Numbered from the stretch's first letter, positions 7,977 to 15,444 are shown. The stretch: 64,000 nucleotides of DNA from Ruminococcus sp045539715 (GCA_045539715.1 JAZQFV010000113.1:62001-126000); one strand, 5' to 3'. The notes: generated by a model from the sequence alone, not told the origin. A program made the numbers and translations.

Positions 7977-8990
7977 CTAAACAAGAAATCCCTGCACTGC
8001 ATTAAAGAAATATCCTACAATGATAATTCCGACAGTGCATATAACGGTGAATATACCCAGCAATTTCGGTTTTACCGCCTTTCTCAGCATAATCAGCGAC
8101 GGCAGTGAAAGCGTAGTTACTCCCATCATAAACGAGAGAACAACACCGAGCAATGCTCCCTTTGAGAGCAGAGCCTCTGCAATAGGAATTGTTCCGAAAA
8201 TATCAGCATACATCGGAATGCCTGCAACGGTTGCAAGTATAACACCGAATGGATTGTTGTCACCGAGAGCCTTTATAATGAAATCTTCGGGTATCCAGTT
8301 GTGAATGACAGCACCTATACCTACACCAATCAGCACATACGGAAATACCTTTTTCGCTGTGCCGCAGACCTGTTCAAACGCATAATTGATACGGTCTTTG
8401 AAATGCAGTTCTTCCTGTGGAATATCAAGCTGTTTTCCTTTTCGGATATATTCCTCAACCTGATTTTCAAGGTGCAGCTTTTCAATCAGAGTGCCGCCTG
8501 TGACTGCAATCACAAGTCCCAACAGTACATATACAATCGCAACCTTCCAGCCGAAAATGCTCATCAGAAATACAAGAGAGCCGAGGTCAACCATAGGCGA
8601 TGAAATCAGGAAAGAGAATGTTACACCAAGCGGCAGCCCTGCACTTGTAAAGCCCATAAACAGCGGTATGGACGAACAGGAACAGAACGGCGTTACCGTT
8701 CCAAGCAGGGCGGCAATAATATTTGCTCCGATACCGTGAAATTTGCCAAGAATTCTCTTTGTCCGTTCAGGCGGGAAGTAGCTCTGAATATACGAGATAA
8801 TGAAAATGAGAATGCCAAGCAGCACCATAATTTTTATCATATCGTAAATGAAGAATTGTACACTTCCTCCGATTTTTCCGTTTGTGTCCAGACCGAGAGC
8901 ATTGAGCAAGCTGCCAATCAATCGGTTCAGCCACGCCATTCCGAGAATTTCATTCTGAAAGAAATCCCAGATTGTTTTTAGTGTTTCCAT
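7977..8990 (-). CDS. arsP: ArsP-type permease (DUF318 family)
   Basis: A 337-residue membrane protein with about eight helices in the ArsP_1 permease family, whose studied members export trivalent organoarsenicals. The hallmark first-half motif TPFCSCSSIPLFMGF and the second-half inverted counterpart GIPMYADIFGTIPIAEALLSKGALLGVVLSF are present. The cysteines of FCSCSS could bind As(III). No ArsB or Acr3 is seen, so this is the only candidate exporter of the operon. The ATG at 8990 has AAAGGAG 8 nt upstream. Between it and arsR lies a 93-nt gap with operator-like palindromes. Confidence 0.88.
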   Translation of the reverse strand: METLKTIWDFFQNEILGMAWLNRLIGSLLNALGLDTNGKIGGSVQFFIYDMIKIMVLLGILIFIISYIQSYFPPERTKRILGKFHGIGANIIAALLGTVTPFCSCSSIPLFMGFTSAGLPLGVTFSFLISSPMVDLGSLVFLMSIFGWKVAIVYVLLGLVIAVTGGTLIEKLHLENQVEEYIRKGKQLDIPQEELHFKDRINYAFEQVCGTAKKVFPYVLIGVGIGAVIHNWIPEDFIIKALGDNNPFGVILATVAGIPMYADIFGTIPIAEALLSKGALLGVVLSFMMGVTTLSLPSLIMLRKAVKPKLLGIFTVICTVGIIIVGYFFNAVQGFLV

Positions 8991-9004
8991 AGGGATAACT
9001 CCTT

Positions 9005-9050
9005 TCTTAAATAGATATATCTAAACATAGAAATGTATCTATATTTAGCT
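9005..9050 (-). promoter_or_regulatory. Palindromic operator candidate between arsR and arsP
   Basis: TAGATATATCTA at 9012-9023 is a perfect 12-bp palindrome, and a second related AT-rich element (TATCTATATTTA) lies about 15 nt away. ArsR/SmtB repressors bind AT-rich palindromes of this general kind. This is a likely internal operator or secondary promoter region for arsP; no good -35/-10 was found. Confidence 0.45.
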
Positions 9051-9083
9051 TTGAATTTAAGTCGTGCGAAGAAGAAACCAAGG

Positions 9084-9398
9084 TTACTTCTTACAACACG
9101 ACTGATTTTCATTTGTACCACTTACAGCAGTCAGAGCATTAAAGCATTGTCTGGCATATTCAACACCTTCTGCGGAAATGGAATAGTGCATCCATTTACC
9201 TTCCTTGCGACCTTCGACGATACCGCTATCGAGGAGTGTTTTCATATGATGTGAAAGCGTAGGCTGTGTGATGTTCATTTCCTCAAGCAGCTTGCAGGCA
9301 CATTTTTCGCCATCCAGCAAAAGCTGTAATATCTTGATTCGGTTTTCATCACAGAATGCCTTGAAGATAACGGCTGTCTTTTTAGGATTGAGTTCCAT
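9084..9398 (-). CDS. arsR: ArsR-family metalloregulator
   Basis: A 104-residue winged-helix repressor. The recognition helix region is NITQPTLSHHMKTLLDSGIV, followed by the beta-wing GRKEGKWMHYSIS. The metal-binding stretch before it reads EKCACKLLEEM (Cys33, Cys35), a variant of the ELCVCDL arsenic site, and the C-terminus ends in a Cys pair (101-102), so it could sense As(III) or a related thiophilic ion. The ATG at 9398 follows GAGGTGAG. It heads the arsR-arsP-trx-ccdA-trx-arsC operon and probably represses its own promoter. Confidence 0.93.
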   Translation of the reverse strand: MELNPKKTAVIFKAFCDENRIKILQLLLDGEKCACKLLEEMNITQPTLSHHMKTLLDSGIVEGRKEGKWMHYSISAEGVEYARQCFNALTAVSGTNENQSCCKK

Positions 9399-9427
9399 CT
9401 GCTCACCTCATATCGATGTTTTTCTAT

Positions 9428-9456
9428 ATTATACACTACATATAGAGATTTGTCAA
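9428..9456 (-). promoter_or_regulatory. arsR operon promoter with overlapping operator
   Basis: On the minus strand TTGACA (9451-9456), a 17-nt spacer and TATAAT (9428-9433) form a consensus sigma-A promoter. A CTATAT...ATATAG inverted repeat spans the spacer and -10, a natural place for ArsR to block RNA polymerase. Confidence 0.75.
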
Positions 9457-9773
9457 TATGTTTTTGAATTTTTATTGCAACTTCGAAATTATATGATTTT
9501 AGTATTCCCCTACACACAGGAGGATATAACTCCGCCATAGTTCGTAACGCACTTGTGCTATTTTTCAAAAATCATAGCCATACCTCAATTTCAAATGTGA
9601 AATTTTTGTGAAATTTTTGGGGTTATCTCCACCCACTACCTGTTTCAAAAATGATACAGCGGATTTATTTTTTTCAGAATTTATGCAGAAAACTAAATCT
9701 AATCCCTATTACTCCACCGCTATATCATAGCTTGGAAACGGCTTGACTATGCGGTTTTCTTGGAATTTTGGGG
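9457..9773. other. Gene-free spacer in the mobile element
   Basis: Between the arsR promoter and the next rightward promoter I see no credible ORF. It includes short T-rich and A-rich tracts and a near-repeat GTGAAATTTTTGTGAAATTTTTGG around 9597-9620, but nothing with clear function. Confidence 0.4.
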
Positions 9774-10030
9774 TTGACAAAAATCGAATAATGTTGTAAA
9801 ATAGAAAACGTAGCAGAACGAGTGTTCTTGCATTTTGCACTCTATCAAGAGTAGCGTATATATTGTGCCGAGCATTTTTGCTCAGGCGGTCGGTTGTAAT
9901 CTTATCAGCCGAATGATAACGGAGATTTAAAGCCGTTACACTAACATAACAATCGAATAAGTCTGGCTCATCAGAAAAACTGTTGGGTCTGGCTTGTTGT
10001 AGTTATGTGAGTGTAGCGGCTTTTTGTTTT
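9774..10030 (+). ncRNA. Candidate small structured RNA or attenuated leader
   Basis: A strong promoter (TTGACA 9774-9779, 17 nt, TAAAAT 9797-9802) is followed by about 220 nt without an ORF longer than five codons. The transcript ends in a large hairpin (9929-9950 with 10002-10023; 20 of 22 positions pair) and a T-rich tail TTTTTGTTTT (10021-10030). Small stems (GAGC/GCTC near 9870; CAG/CTG inside the big loop) and a repeated GTCTGGCT lie within. It could be a standalone RNA or a leader that attenuates the downstream mobilization genes. Confidence 0.55.
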
Positions 10031-10104
10031 GCTTGAAATAGCTGATGTATCATTTAAGCAAATCGGCTATTCTATGAAAATATTAGCGTGATTATTTCAA
10101 AGGA

Positions 10105-10558
10105 CGCCTTATTTCAGGGCGAGTTCTGGGAATGATTTCTTATGCCATCGTGAAATGCGACGATGGGTTGATATGGGGTAGCGTTTCGCTACCCCATCGG
10201 TACAGTGATGCGAGAGCAAACCATCGTCGCAGATTGCGACAGTGGTTTATGAAAAAACAGATGTAAGGGAGCGGTGTTTTACCGCATACTTTGAAAGGGG
10301 TGGACGATTTGAACACCCCTTGAACCGAAAAGCGTATCTGAACCAATTTTTCGATGGGAGTCCAAATTGGCCCCCCATCTCCGAAACAAAAGAGGTTTAA
10401 AGGAGTCATCATTTCGATGACCCCCAAAATCCAAAGGTCTTGAAATCCGACCTTAGAAATAAAGATGAGGTGGCAATTCACCACCCCATTGCACATTTCC
10501 AAAATGGAATGCTGTCACACAACATTTCCTCCTCATTACATAACGCAAAAGCGTATGT
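10105..10558. repeat. Run of about twelve consecutive stem-loops
   Basis: Non-coding stretch in which short inverted repeats follow one another almost without gaps: 10105-10121, 10145-10166 (7 bp), 10173-10197 (11 bp perfect, 3-nt loop), 10218-10248 (6+6 bp), 10271-10285 (5 bp), 10295-10321 (8 bp), 10343-10370 (7 bp), 10405-10421 (6 bp), 10434-10454 (6 bp), 10465-10489 (8 bp with bulge), 10494-10511 and 10538-10558. Stem sequences differ from each other, so it is not a simple tandem repeat. It precedes the DUF3847-relaxase genes. Confidence 0.6.
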
Positions 10559-10601
10559 CGGCAGAAATTTGCTGAAATTTACTTTTATGGAGGGCACCAC
10601 A

Positions 10602-10937
10602 ATGAATGAAGAAAAAACACTCACCCGTATCGACTCTGAATACGAAAAAGCTCTCGCCGAGCGCAACAAGCTTCAGGCTGAGCTTGACCGTCTGACGAAA
10701 AAGGAAATGCAGGACAAGCATAAGCTTGATATGCTGAAAAATCGTTACAAAGAAGAAAAACGCCGCAGTCGCAATCACCGCCTTATCGAACGTGGCGCAA
10801 TTCTGGAGAGTTTTATTCCTGACGCTGAGAGCTACACCAACGAGCAGATTAAGCACATCCTCAGGATAGCTTTCGGCAATCTTCCCGGCGGTTTACAGGG
10901 CATACACTTCCCCGAAAGTCTGCGTGATAATTCTTGA
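10602..10937 (+). CDS. DUF3847 family protein of mobilizable elements
   Basis: A 111-residue charged protein with a long coiled-coil segment (about 1-60, LTRIDSEYEKALAERNKLQAEL-type heptads, then KNRYKEEKRRSRNHR) and a C-terminal part ending in IAFGNLPGG. This layout fits DUF3847, which regularly precedes MobA/MobL relaxases in Firmicute elements and may be a relaxosome accessory factor (inference). ATG at 10602 has GGAGGG 7 nt upstream; the longer frame opening at 10440 runs through the hairpin array and lacks a ribosome site. Confidence 0.8.
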   Translation: MNEEKTLTRIDSEYEKALAERNKLQAELDRLTKKEMQDKHKLDMLKNRYKEEKRRSRNHRLIERGAILESFIPDAESYTNEQIKHILRIAFGNLPGGLQGIHFPESLRDNS

Positions 10938-10981
10938 AAAAGTTGTTTTGCAAGGTAAGCAATACTGCTTCCCTTGGGACA

Positions 10982-11019
10982 AGGGCGCACTTATATACCA
11001 TATTCTATGGTATGTGCGC
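10982..11019 (-). other. oriT: Putative origin of transfer (oriT) with nic-like core
   Basis: The minus strand of 10982-10993 reads TAAGTGCGCCCT, which as I recall it equals the IncQ/MOBQ-type nic core. It forms one arm of a hairpin: GCGCAC (10985-10990) with GTGCGC (11014-11019), and ATACCATA (10995-11002) with TATGGTAT (11006-11013), leaving a 4-nt TTAT bulge and a 3-nt loop. It lies directly upstream of the relaxase gene, the usual place for oriT. Confidence 0.7.
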
Positions 11020-11064
11020 TCTGCGAAGCAATTCGCAATACTGCTCAGAAAAGAAAAGGAGGTT

Positions 11065-12546
11065 TTGACAATCGCAATCTATCATTGCTCCATCAAAATT
11101 ATCAGTCGTGGCAAGGGCAAGTCTGCCGTTGCCGCCGCTGCTTATCGTTCGGGCGAAAAGCTGACAAACGACTATGACGGAACTACTCACGACTTTACAC
11201 GAAAAGGCGGCATTGTTCACACGGAAATTCTCCTACCTAACAATGCGCCGAGAGAATACGCAGACCGTTCTACCCTCTGGAACGCTGTCGAAGATGTTGA
11301 GAAATCCAAGAACGCACAGCTTTCACGGGAGATTGAAATTGCGCTGCCAAATGAACTTCCAGAAGCGGAGTGCATTGAACTTGCACGGGAGTTCGCACAA
11401 AAAACTTTTGTTGACAAGGGTATGTGCGCTGATGTCTGTATTCACAATCCCAACCGTGAGCAGAAAAATATCCACGCTCATATTATGCTGACGATGCGTC
11501 CGTTCAACGAGGACGGGACGTGGGGAGACAAGCAAAGGAAAGAGTATCTGCTTGATAAGAACGGCAACAAAATTTATGACAAACGGAAACGAACTTACAA
11601 GTGCCGCACCGTTCAGACTACTGATTGGAACAGTCGGGAAAAGGCTGAGGAGTGGCGTGAAGCGTGGTCAGAATTTCTGAATAACGCTTTGGAGCAACGT
11701 AATATTTCCGAAAAAGTCGACCATCGTTCTTTTGAAAGACAGGGCAAACTTGAAAAGCCAACAGTCCATATGGGAGTCGCCGCAACGCAAATGGAACGTA
11801 AGGGCATACGCACCGCCAAAGGCGATACAAACCGTGAAATCAAGTCCATAAACGCAAAAATTTCTGCTCTGCTCAAACGTATTGATGTGCTTGACAACGC
11901 ACTTGCCAAGATGAAGGAAATTCCAAAAGAGGACAGCCTCATTGAAATGCTTATGCGCTTTCACGATAACGGAATTAAATTTTCAGAGGTGCGTGGTGTG
12001 AATGTTTCCAATCTGAAAAAAATTGCAAAATTCAAGGATTTGACTCACCTTATTGCTTTTGTGCAGGGGCATAAAATTGGGACGCTTTCTGAGCTTGCGG
12101 AGAAAAATTCTGAAACGAAAGCGGCGCTGAAAAATCATAAATCCAAGCTTATCGGCACACAGAAGCGTATCAAGGAATTAAATGAACTGCTTGACAATTA
12201 TTCTCGATACAAGAATAATAAGGCGGTTTATTTGGAATGGCAGTCCATAACAAATCCGAAGAAAAAGGAAAAGTTTTATGACAAGCACTACGGAGAAATT
12301 GCGCTGTTCAAGACGGCAAAATCTTTTTTTGACAGCAATCTGAACGGAGCGAAGCTTACTCCGAAAGCGTGGCAGAGAGAACTGGACGAACTGAAAAAAT
12401 CTGCTGAGATTGACCGTGCGAAGGTGGAAAAGCTGGGCGATGATGTGGCAGTTATGGAAACGCTGATTTACAATGTTCAGCGGCTTACGAATTATGAAGA
12501 AAAACAGAATGAAATTCAGCGCAGGCGGTCTGCTGAGTTGGAATAA
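11065..12546 (+). CDS. mobL: MobA/MobL family relaxase
   Basis: Conjugative relaxase that nicks oriT and pilots the strand into a recipient. The N-terminal relaxase domain shows the family start IAIYHCSIKIISRGKGKSAV, AAAYRSGE, the catalytic Tyr candidates near the start, and the metal-binding His triad context REQKNIHAHIMLTMR. The C-terminal half (about 270-490) is charged and coiled coil. Homologs usually begin with Met-Ala-Ile-Tyr at the position of ATC 11071, and AAGGAGG stands 8 nt before that ATC. The nearest standard start is TTG at 11065, only 2 nt after the GG. I annotate TTG 11065, about 493 residues. An ORF extends upstream to 10924 but without support. Confidence 0.88.
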   Translation: MTIAIYHCSIKIISRGKGKSAVAAAAYRSGEKLTNDYDGTTHDFTRKGGIVHTEILLPNNAPREYADRSTLWNAVEDVEKSKNAQLSREIEIALPNELPEAECIELAREFAQKTFVDKGMCADVCIHNPNREQKNIHAHIMLTMRPFNEDGTWGDKQRKEYLLDKNGNKIYDKRKRTYKCRTVQTTDWNSREKAEEWREAWSEFLNNALEQRNISEKVDHRSFERQGKLEKPTVHMGVAATQMERKGIRTAKGDTNREIKSINAKISALLKRIDVLDNALAKMKEIPKEDSLIEMLMRFHDNGIKFSEVRGVNVSNLKKIAKFKDLTHLIAFVQGHKIGTLSELAEKNSETKAALKNHKSKLIGTQKRIKELNELLDNYSRYKNNKAVYLEWQSITNPKKKEKFYDKHYGEIALFKTAKSFFDSNLNGAKLTPKAWQRELDELKKSAEIDRAKVEKLGDDVAVMETLIYNVQRLTNYEEKQNEIQRRRSAELE

Positions 12547-12610
12547 ATTTAAGAAAGGACGGGATAAAATTATGATTTTCATATTTTTCAAGGAAAGGAG
12601 GTCTGCCCTT

Positions 12611-12760
12611 ATGAAAAAGGATATCACATCTGCAACCGAATACAAAATCGGTAATACGACATATATTGTGAACCTCGTGTTCAATAAAAACACAAGTGAG
12701 AATATCTCCGACATAGTAAAGCGTTTGATAGAGCGTGATATCAAAAAACAAGCGGCATAA
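12611..12760 (+). CDS. TnpW-like transposon protein
   Basis: A 49-residue protein with the pattern YKIGNTTYIVNLVFN...ENISDIVKRLIERDI, matching the small TnpW family encoded beside TnpX-type recombinases in Tn4451-like elements (function unknown). ATG 12611 is preceded by GGAAAGGAGG. It sits between the relaxase and the recombinase, the expected spot. Too short to show more. Confidence 0.75.
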   Translation: MKKDITSATEYKIGNTTYIVNLVFNKNTSENISDIVKRLIERDIKKQAA

Positions 12761-12807
12761 CCGTTTCACGACTTTATGAAAAAACAAGATTTTATCACTT
12801 TAAAGTA

Positions 12808-12858
12808 TTGATATTTTACGGTGGATGTGCTATAATTATAGTACATTAGCCGCCGTAA
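12808..12858 (+). promoter_or_regulatory. Recombinase promoter inside a 43-bp imperfect palindrome
   Basis: TTGATA (12808-12813), 17 nt, TATAAT (12831-12836). The -10 lies at the centre of an inverted repeat: ATGTGCTATAA with TTATAGTACAT (12825-12846, 10 of 11 paired) and outside it TTACGGTGG (12816-12824) with CCGCCGTAA (12850-12858, 8 of 9 paired). Such a palindrome over a promoter suggests autoregulation or recombinase binding. Confidence 0.7.
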
Positions 12859-12877
12859 TTGTCGGAAAGGAATGGTT

Positions 12878-14512
12878 ATGTTTACAGACAAGATTACGGC
12901 TCTTTATTGTCGCTTGAGCAACGACGATGATTTACAGGGTGAGAGTAATTCAATCACCAATCAGAAAGCAATTTTGAAGAAATATGCTGATGATAACGGA
13001 CTTGGAAACACACAGTTCTATGTTGATGACGGTTTCAGCGGAACAAATTTCAATCGTCCTGATTTTATGAGAATGATGGAAGATGTGAAGTCGGGCAAGA
13101 TAGGAACTATCATTACAAAGGATTTATCTCGTTTCGGCAGAGATTATCTGATGACAGGTCAGTATATTGAAATGGTGCTTCCCGACTACGATGTTCGGTA
13201 TATCGCAATCAATGACAACGTTGACACTCTTCGTAGCGAGAACGAAATGATGGTTTTCAAGAATGTTTTTAATGACTGGTACGCTCGTGACTGCTCAAAG
13301 AAGATTAAAGCAGTTTTCAAGGCGAAAGGTCAGTCGGGAAAGCCACTTGGTAAACCACCATATGGTTACAAGAAAAGCGAAACCGATAAGAATGTGTGGA
13401 ATGTTGATGATGAAGCTGCTGAGGTTGTAAGACGAGTGTTCCAGATGTGTATTGATGGATACGGACCTGCACAGATAGCGAAAGCTTTGAGAAATGACAA
13501 TATTCTCATTCCCACCGCCTATGAGCAGTCCAAGGGCAAGGGCGGAACACGTCCGTTCAGAAATCCGACTTATTGGGGCGAGCAGACTATCAATAAAATG
13601 CTTGACAGGATTGAATATGCAGGACACACCGCAAACTTCAAGACCAAGAAAAAGTCCTACAAAAACAAGAAAAAAATTGATAACCCAAAGTCCGAATGGA
13701 AGATTTTTGAGAATACTCACCCTGCAATTATTTCACAGCACGATTTTGACTTAGTTCAGGAGCTTCGAAAGAACAAGCGTAGAATTCAGAAATGTGAGGA
13801 AGTCAATCCTTTTTCGGGAATGGTATACTGTGCTGATTGTGGCAAGAAAATGTATTTGTGCAGAGCAAAAAGCATTAATACTGACCAAGAACACTTAAAA
13901 TGTGGCACCTATGCAAAACGCAAGAACGAGTGTTCAGCGCATTTTATCCGCACTGTTGTTCTTGAAGAACTTGTGCTAAGTGAACTGAGAAAGATTACGA
14001 CCTATGTCAGAGAATACGAGGAAGAATTCGTTGAGCTTGCAATGCAGAATTCAATACAAAAGCAGTCCGCTGAACTGAAAGCGGCAAAGAAAAGACTTGC
14101 CCAATCAGAAAAGCGAGTTTCTGAACTGGACAAGCTGTTTACAAGGCTTTATGAAGATAATGTTTCTGGTAAGATTTCTGATGAGCGTTTCGAGATGATG
14201 TCGAAGAATTATGAAGATGAACAGAAGGAACTCCGACAGATTATCCCCGAATTATCTCAGTTTATTGAAGCAAGTGAGCAGAAGAATGCTGACACAGCAC
14301 AGTTTATCGGAATTGTCCGCAAGTATTCCGAAATCCCGAAGCTCACTCCTGAAATTATGCACGAATTTGTTGAAAAGATTGTCGTACACGCACCTGACAA
14401 GTCAAGCGGACACAGAACACAGCAGATTGACATCTGCTTCCGTTTCAATGTTATGACAGCAACGATTACTGCTGACAGTATGATTTATGACAAAAAGAGA
14501 AAGGCTGCGTAG
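12878..14512 (+). CDS. tnpX: Large serine recombinase, TnpX type
   Basis: Site-specific recombinase that excises and inserts the element through a Ser-DNA link. The N-terminal resolvase domain contains ALYCRLSNDDD with catalytic Ser14 and the later GRDYLMTGQYIE and LRSENEMM segments. The recombinase domain follows (about 160-270), then a zinc ribbon (YCADCGKKM ... CGTYAKRKNEC), a long coiled coil (about 370-470) and a short C-terminal tail. About 544 residues, normal for the family. ATG 12878 is favoured because GGAAAGGA lies 6 nt before it; the ATG at 12872 abuts the RBS. Its stop codon is inside a terminator-like hairpin. Confidence 0.92.
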   Translation: MFTDKITALYCRLSNDDDLQGESNSITNQKAILKKYADDNGLGNTQFYVDDGFSGTNFNRPDFMRMMEDVKSGKIGTIITKDLSRFGRDYLMTGQYIEMVLPDYDVRYIAINDNVDTLRSENEMMVFKNVFNDWYARDCSKKIKAVFKAKGQSGKPLGKPPYGYKKSETDKNVWNVDDEAAEVVRRVFQMCIDGYGPAQIAKALRNDNILIPTAYEQSKGKGGTRPFRNPTYWGEQTINKMLDRIEYAGHTANFKTKKKSYKNKKKIDNPKSEWKIFENTHPAIISQHDFDLVQELRKNKRRIQKCEEVNPFSGMVYCADCGKKMYLCRAKSINTDQEHLKCGTYAKRKNECSAHFIRTVVLEELVLSELRKITTYVREYEEEFVELAMQNSIQKQSAELKAAKKRLAQSEKRVSELDKLFTRLYEDNVSGKISDERFEMMSKNYEDEQKELRQIIPELSQFIEASEQKNADTAQFIGIVRKYSEIPKLTPEIMHEFVEKIVVHAPDKSSGHRTQQIDICFRFNVMTATITADSMIYDKKRKAA

Positions 14513-14531
14513 TTTTTCCTACGCAACCTTT
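14500..14531 (+). terminator. Hairpin over the recombinase stop codon
   Basis: AAAGGCTGCGTAG (14500-14512) pairs with CTACGCAACCTTT (14519-14531) with one mismatch and a 6-nt loop, and the TAG stop is in the stem. There is no T-run after it, so it may be a processing or stability element. A second G/C hairpin with T6 follows at 14561-14588. Confidence 0.55.
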
Positions 14532-14544
14532 CGGTACATACGAT

Positions 14545-14591
14545 AAAACTTCTTTATCGACCGCCCCTTAAAAATCGGGGGATTTTTTATT
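14545..14591 (+). repeat. Right inverted-repeat copy of the putative element
   Basis: AAAACTTCT (14545-14553), ACCGCCCC (14560-14567) and TCGGGGGATTTTTTATT (14575-14591), in opposite orientation to 5777-5819. The C/G stem plus T6 can also act as the recombinase terminator. The znuB stop codon (14587-14589, minus) lies within it. Confidence 0.6.
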
Positions 14592-15444
14592 TCTTCGGTT
14601 TTCTTGATGTAACAGCTCCCACAACTGAAAAAATGAGAAATGCACATAAATCAGCGGTTACAATAGTTGCTCCAACAGGAGTTGAGCAGAGAACGGAGAG
14701 AACTATGCCGATTCCTGCACAGATAACTGAAAGAATTGCAGAGCAGATTGTAACGCTTTTGAAGCTTTTGAACACTCTCATTGCTGAAAGGGCAGGGAAA
14801 ATTATAAGTGCCGAGATAAGCAGAGAGCCGACTAAATTCATAGCAATTACAATGATAATTGCGGTTATAATGGCAATTATCAGGTTGTAGCAATCGGAAT
14901 TCACGCCTGTTGCCTTTGAGAAACTTTCGTCAAAAGTTACGCTGAAAATTTTGTTGTAAAACAGCACAAAGAAAATCAGCACAACGAGGGAAAGTCCAAG
15001 GCAAAGCCACACATCTTCGGCTTTCAGCGTAAGAATTGAGGTTGAGCCGAAAAGACTGCCGCAGACATCAGCGGAAATATTGGTTGAAACAGGGAAAATA
15101 TTCATCAGCATATAGCCGATTGCCAACGCACCTGCGGAAATCATTGCAATTGAAGCGTCACCACGGATTTTCGCATTTTTCCCTGTGCGGAGAATGAGAA
15201 CCGCCGAAAGCACCGTGAGAGGCAGAATTATAATCATTCTGTCGGTTATTCCCGTAACTGCTGCAACTGCCATTGCTCCGAATGCCACGTGGGATAAGCC
15301 GTCGCCAATGAATGAAAAACGCTTCAGCACGAGAGATACTCCCAAAAGTGAGGAGCAGAGGGCAATGAGAAGTCCTACTATGAGTGCATACCATACCAGA
15401 GAATGGGAAAAATAATATTGCAAAGTGGTTAAAATTTCATTCAT
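14587..15444 (-). CDS. znuB: Zinc/metal ABC transporter permease
   Basis: Membrane subunit of a cluster 9 (zinc/manganese) importer with eight to nine helices. It carries the family features SLLGVSLVLKRFSFIGDGLSHVAFGA near the start and NLVGSLLISALIIFPALSAM in the second half. Length about 285. I chose ATG 15444 because GAGGTGG is 6 nt upstream and the start overlaps the znuC stop; an in-frame ATG at 15459 would give five extra residues. It is last in the znuA-znuC-znuB order. Its 3' end lies at the proposed border of the mobile element. Confidence 0.93.
   Translation of the reverse strand: MNEILTTLQYYFSHSLVWYALIVGLLIALCSSLLGVSLVLKRFSFIGDGLSHVAFGAMAVAAVTGITDRMIIILPLTVLSAVLILRTGKNAKIRGDASIAMISAGALAIGYMLMNIFPVSTNISADVCGSLFGSTSILTLKAEDVWLCLGLSLVVLIFFVLFYNKIFSVTFDESFSKATGVNSDCYNLIIAIITAIIIVIAMNLVGSLLISALIIFPALSAMRVFKSFKSVTICSAILSVICAGIGIVLSVLCSTPVGATIVTADLCAFLIFSVVGAVTSRKPKK

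Larger units (their letters stand above)
5777..14591. mobile_element. Probable mobilizable element carrying an arsenic operon
   Basis: The segment holds a large serine recombinase of TnpX type, TnpW, a MobA/MobL relaxase, DUF3847, an oriT-like hairpin and an arsenic/redox cargo operon. The proposed limits are a related inverted repeat: 5777-5819 (minus orientation) and 14545-14591 (plus orientation). They share a 17-bp identical core plus ACCGCCC and a 9-bp AAAACTTCT block. The left copy starts 3 nt after the dockerin gene stop and the right copy covers the znuB stop. The gene content makes a mobile element nearly certain. The exact limits are inference, because both repeats could be similar terminators, and the cargo could predate the element. 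Confidence 0.65.

Noticed and set aside
10140..10502. A 120-codon minus-strand ORF across the hairpin array
   Set aside because: No ribosome site or family, Phe/Trp/Pro-rich random-looking sequence, and the region is better explained by the stem-loops.
10105..10558. CRISPR array
   Set aside because: The stems differ from each other and there is no constant repeat with equal spacers.
10440..10601. Upstream extension of the DUF3847 frame
   Set aside because: It runs through three hairpins and lacks a Shine-Dalgarno; ATG 10602 has GGAGGG at the right distance.
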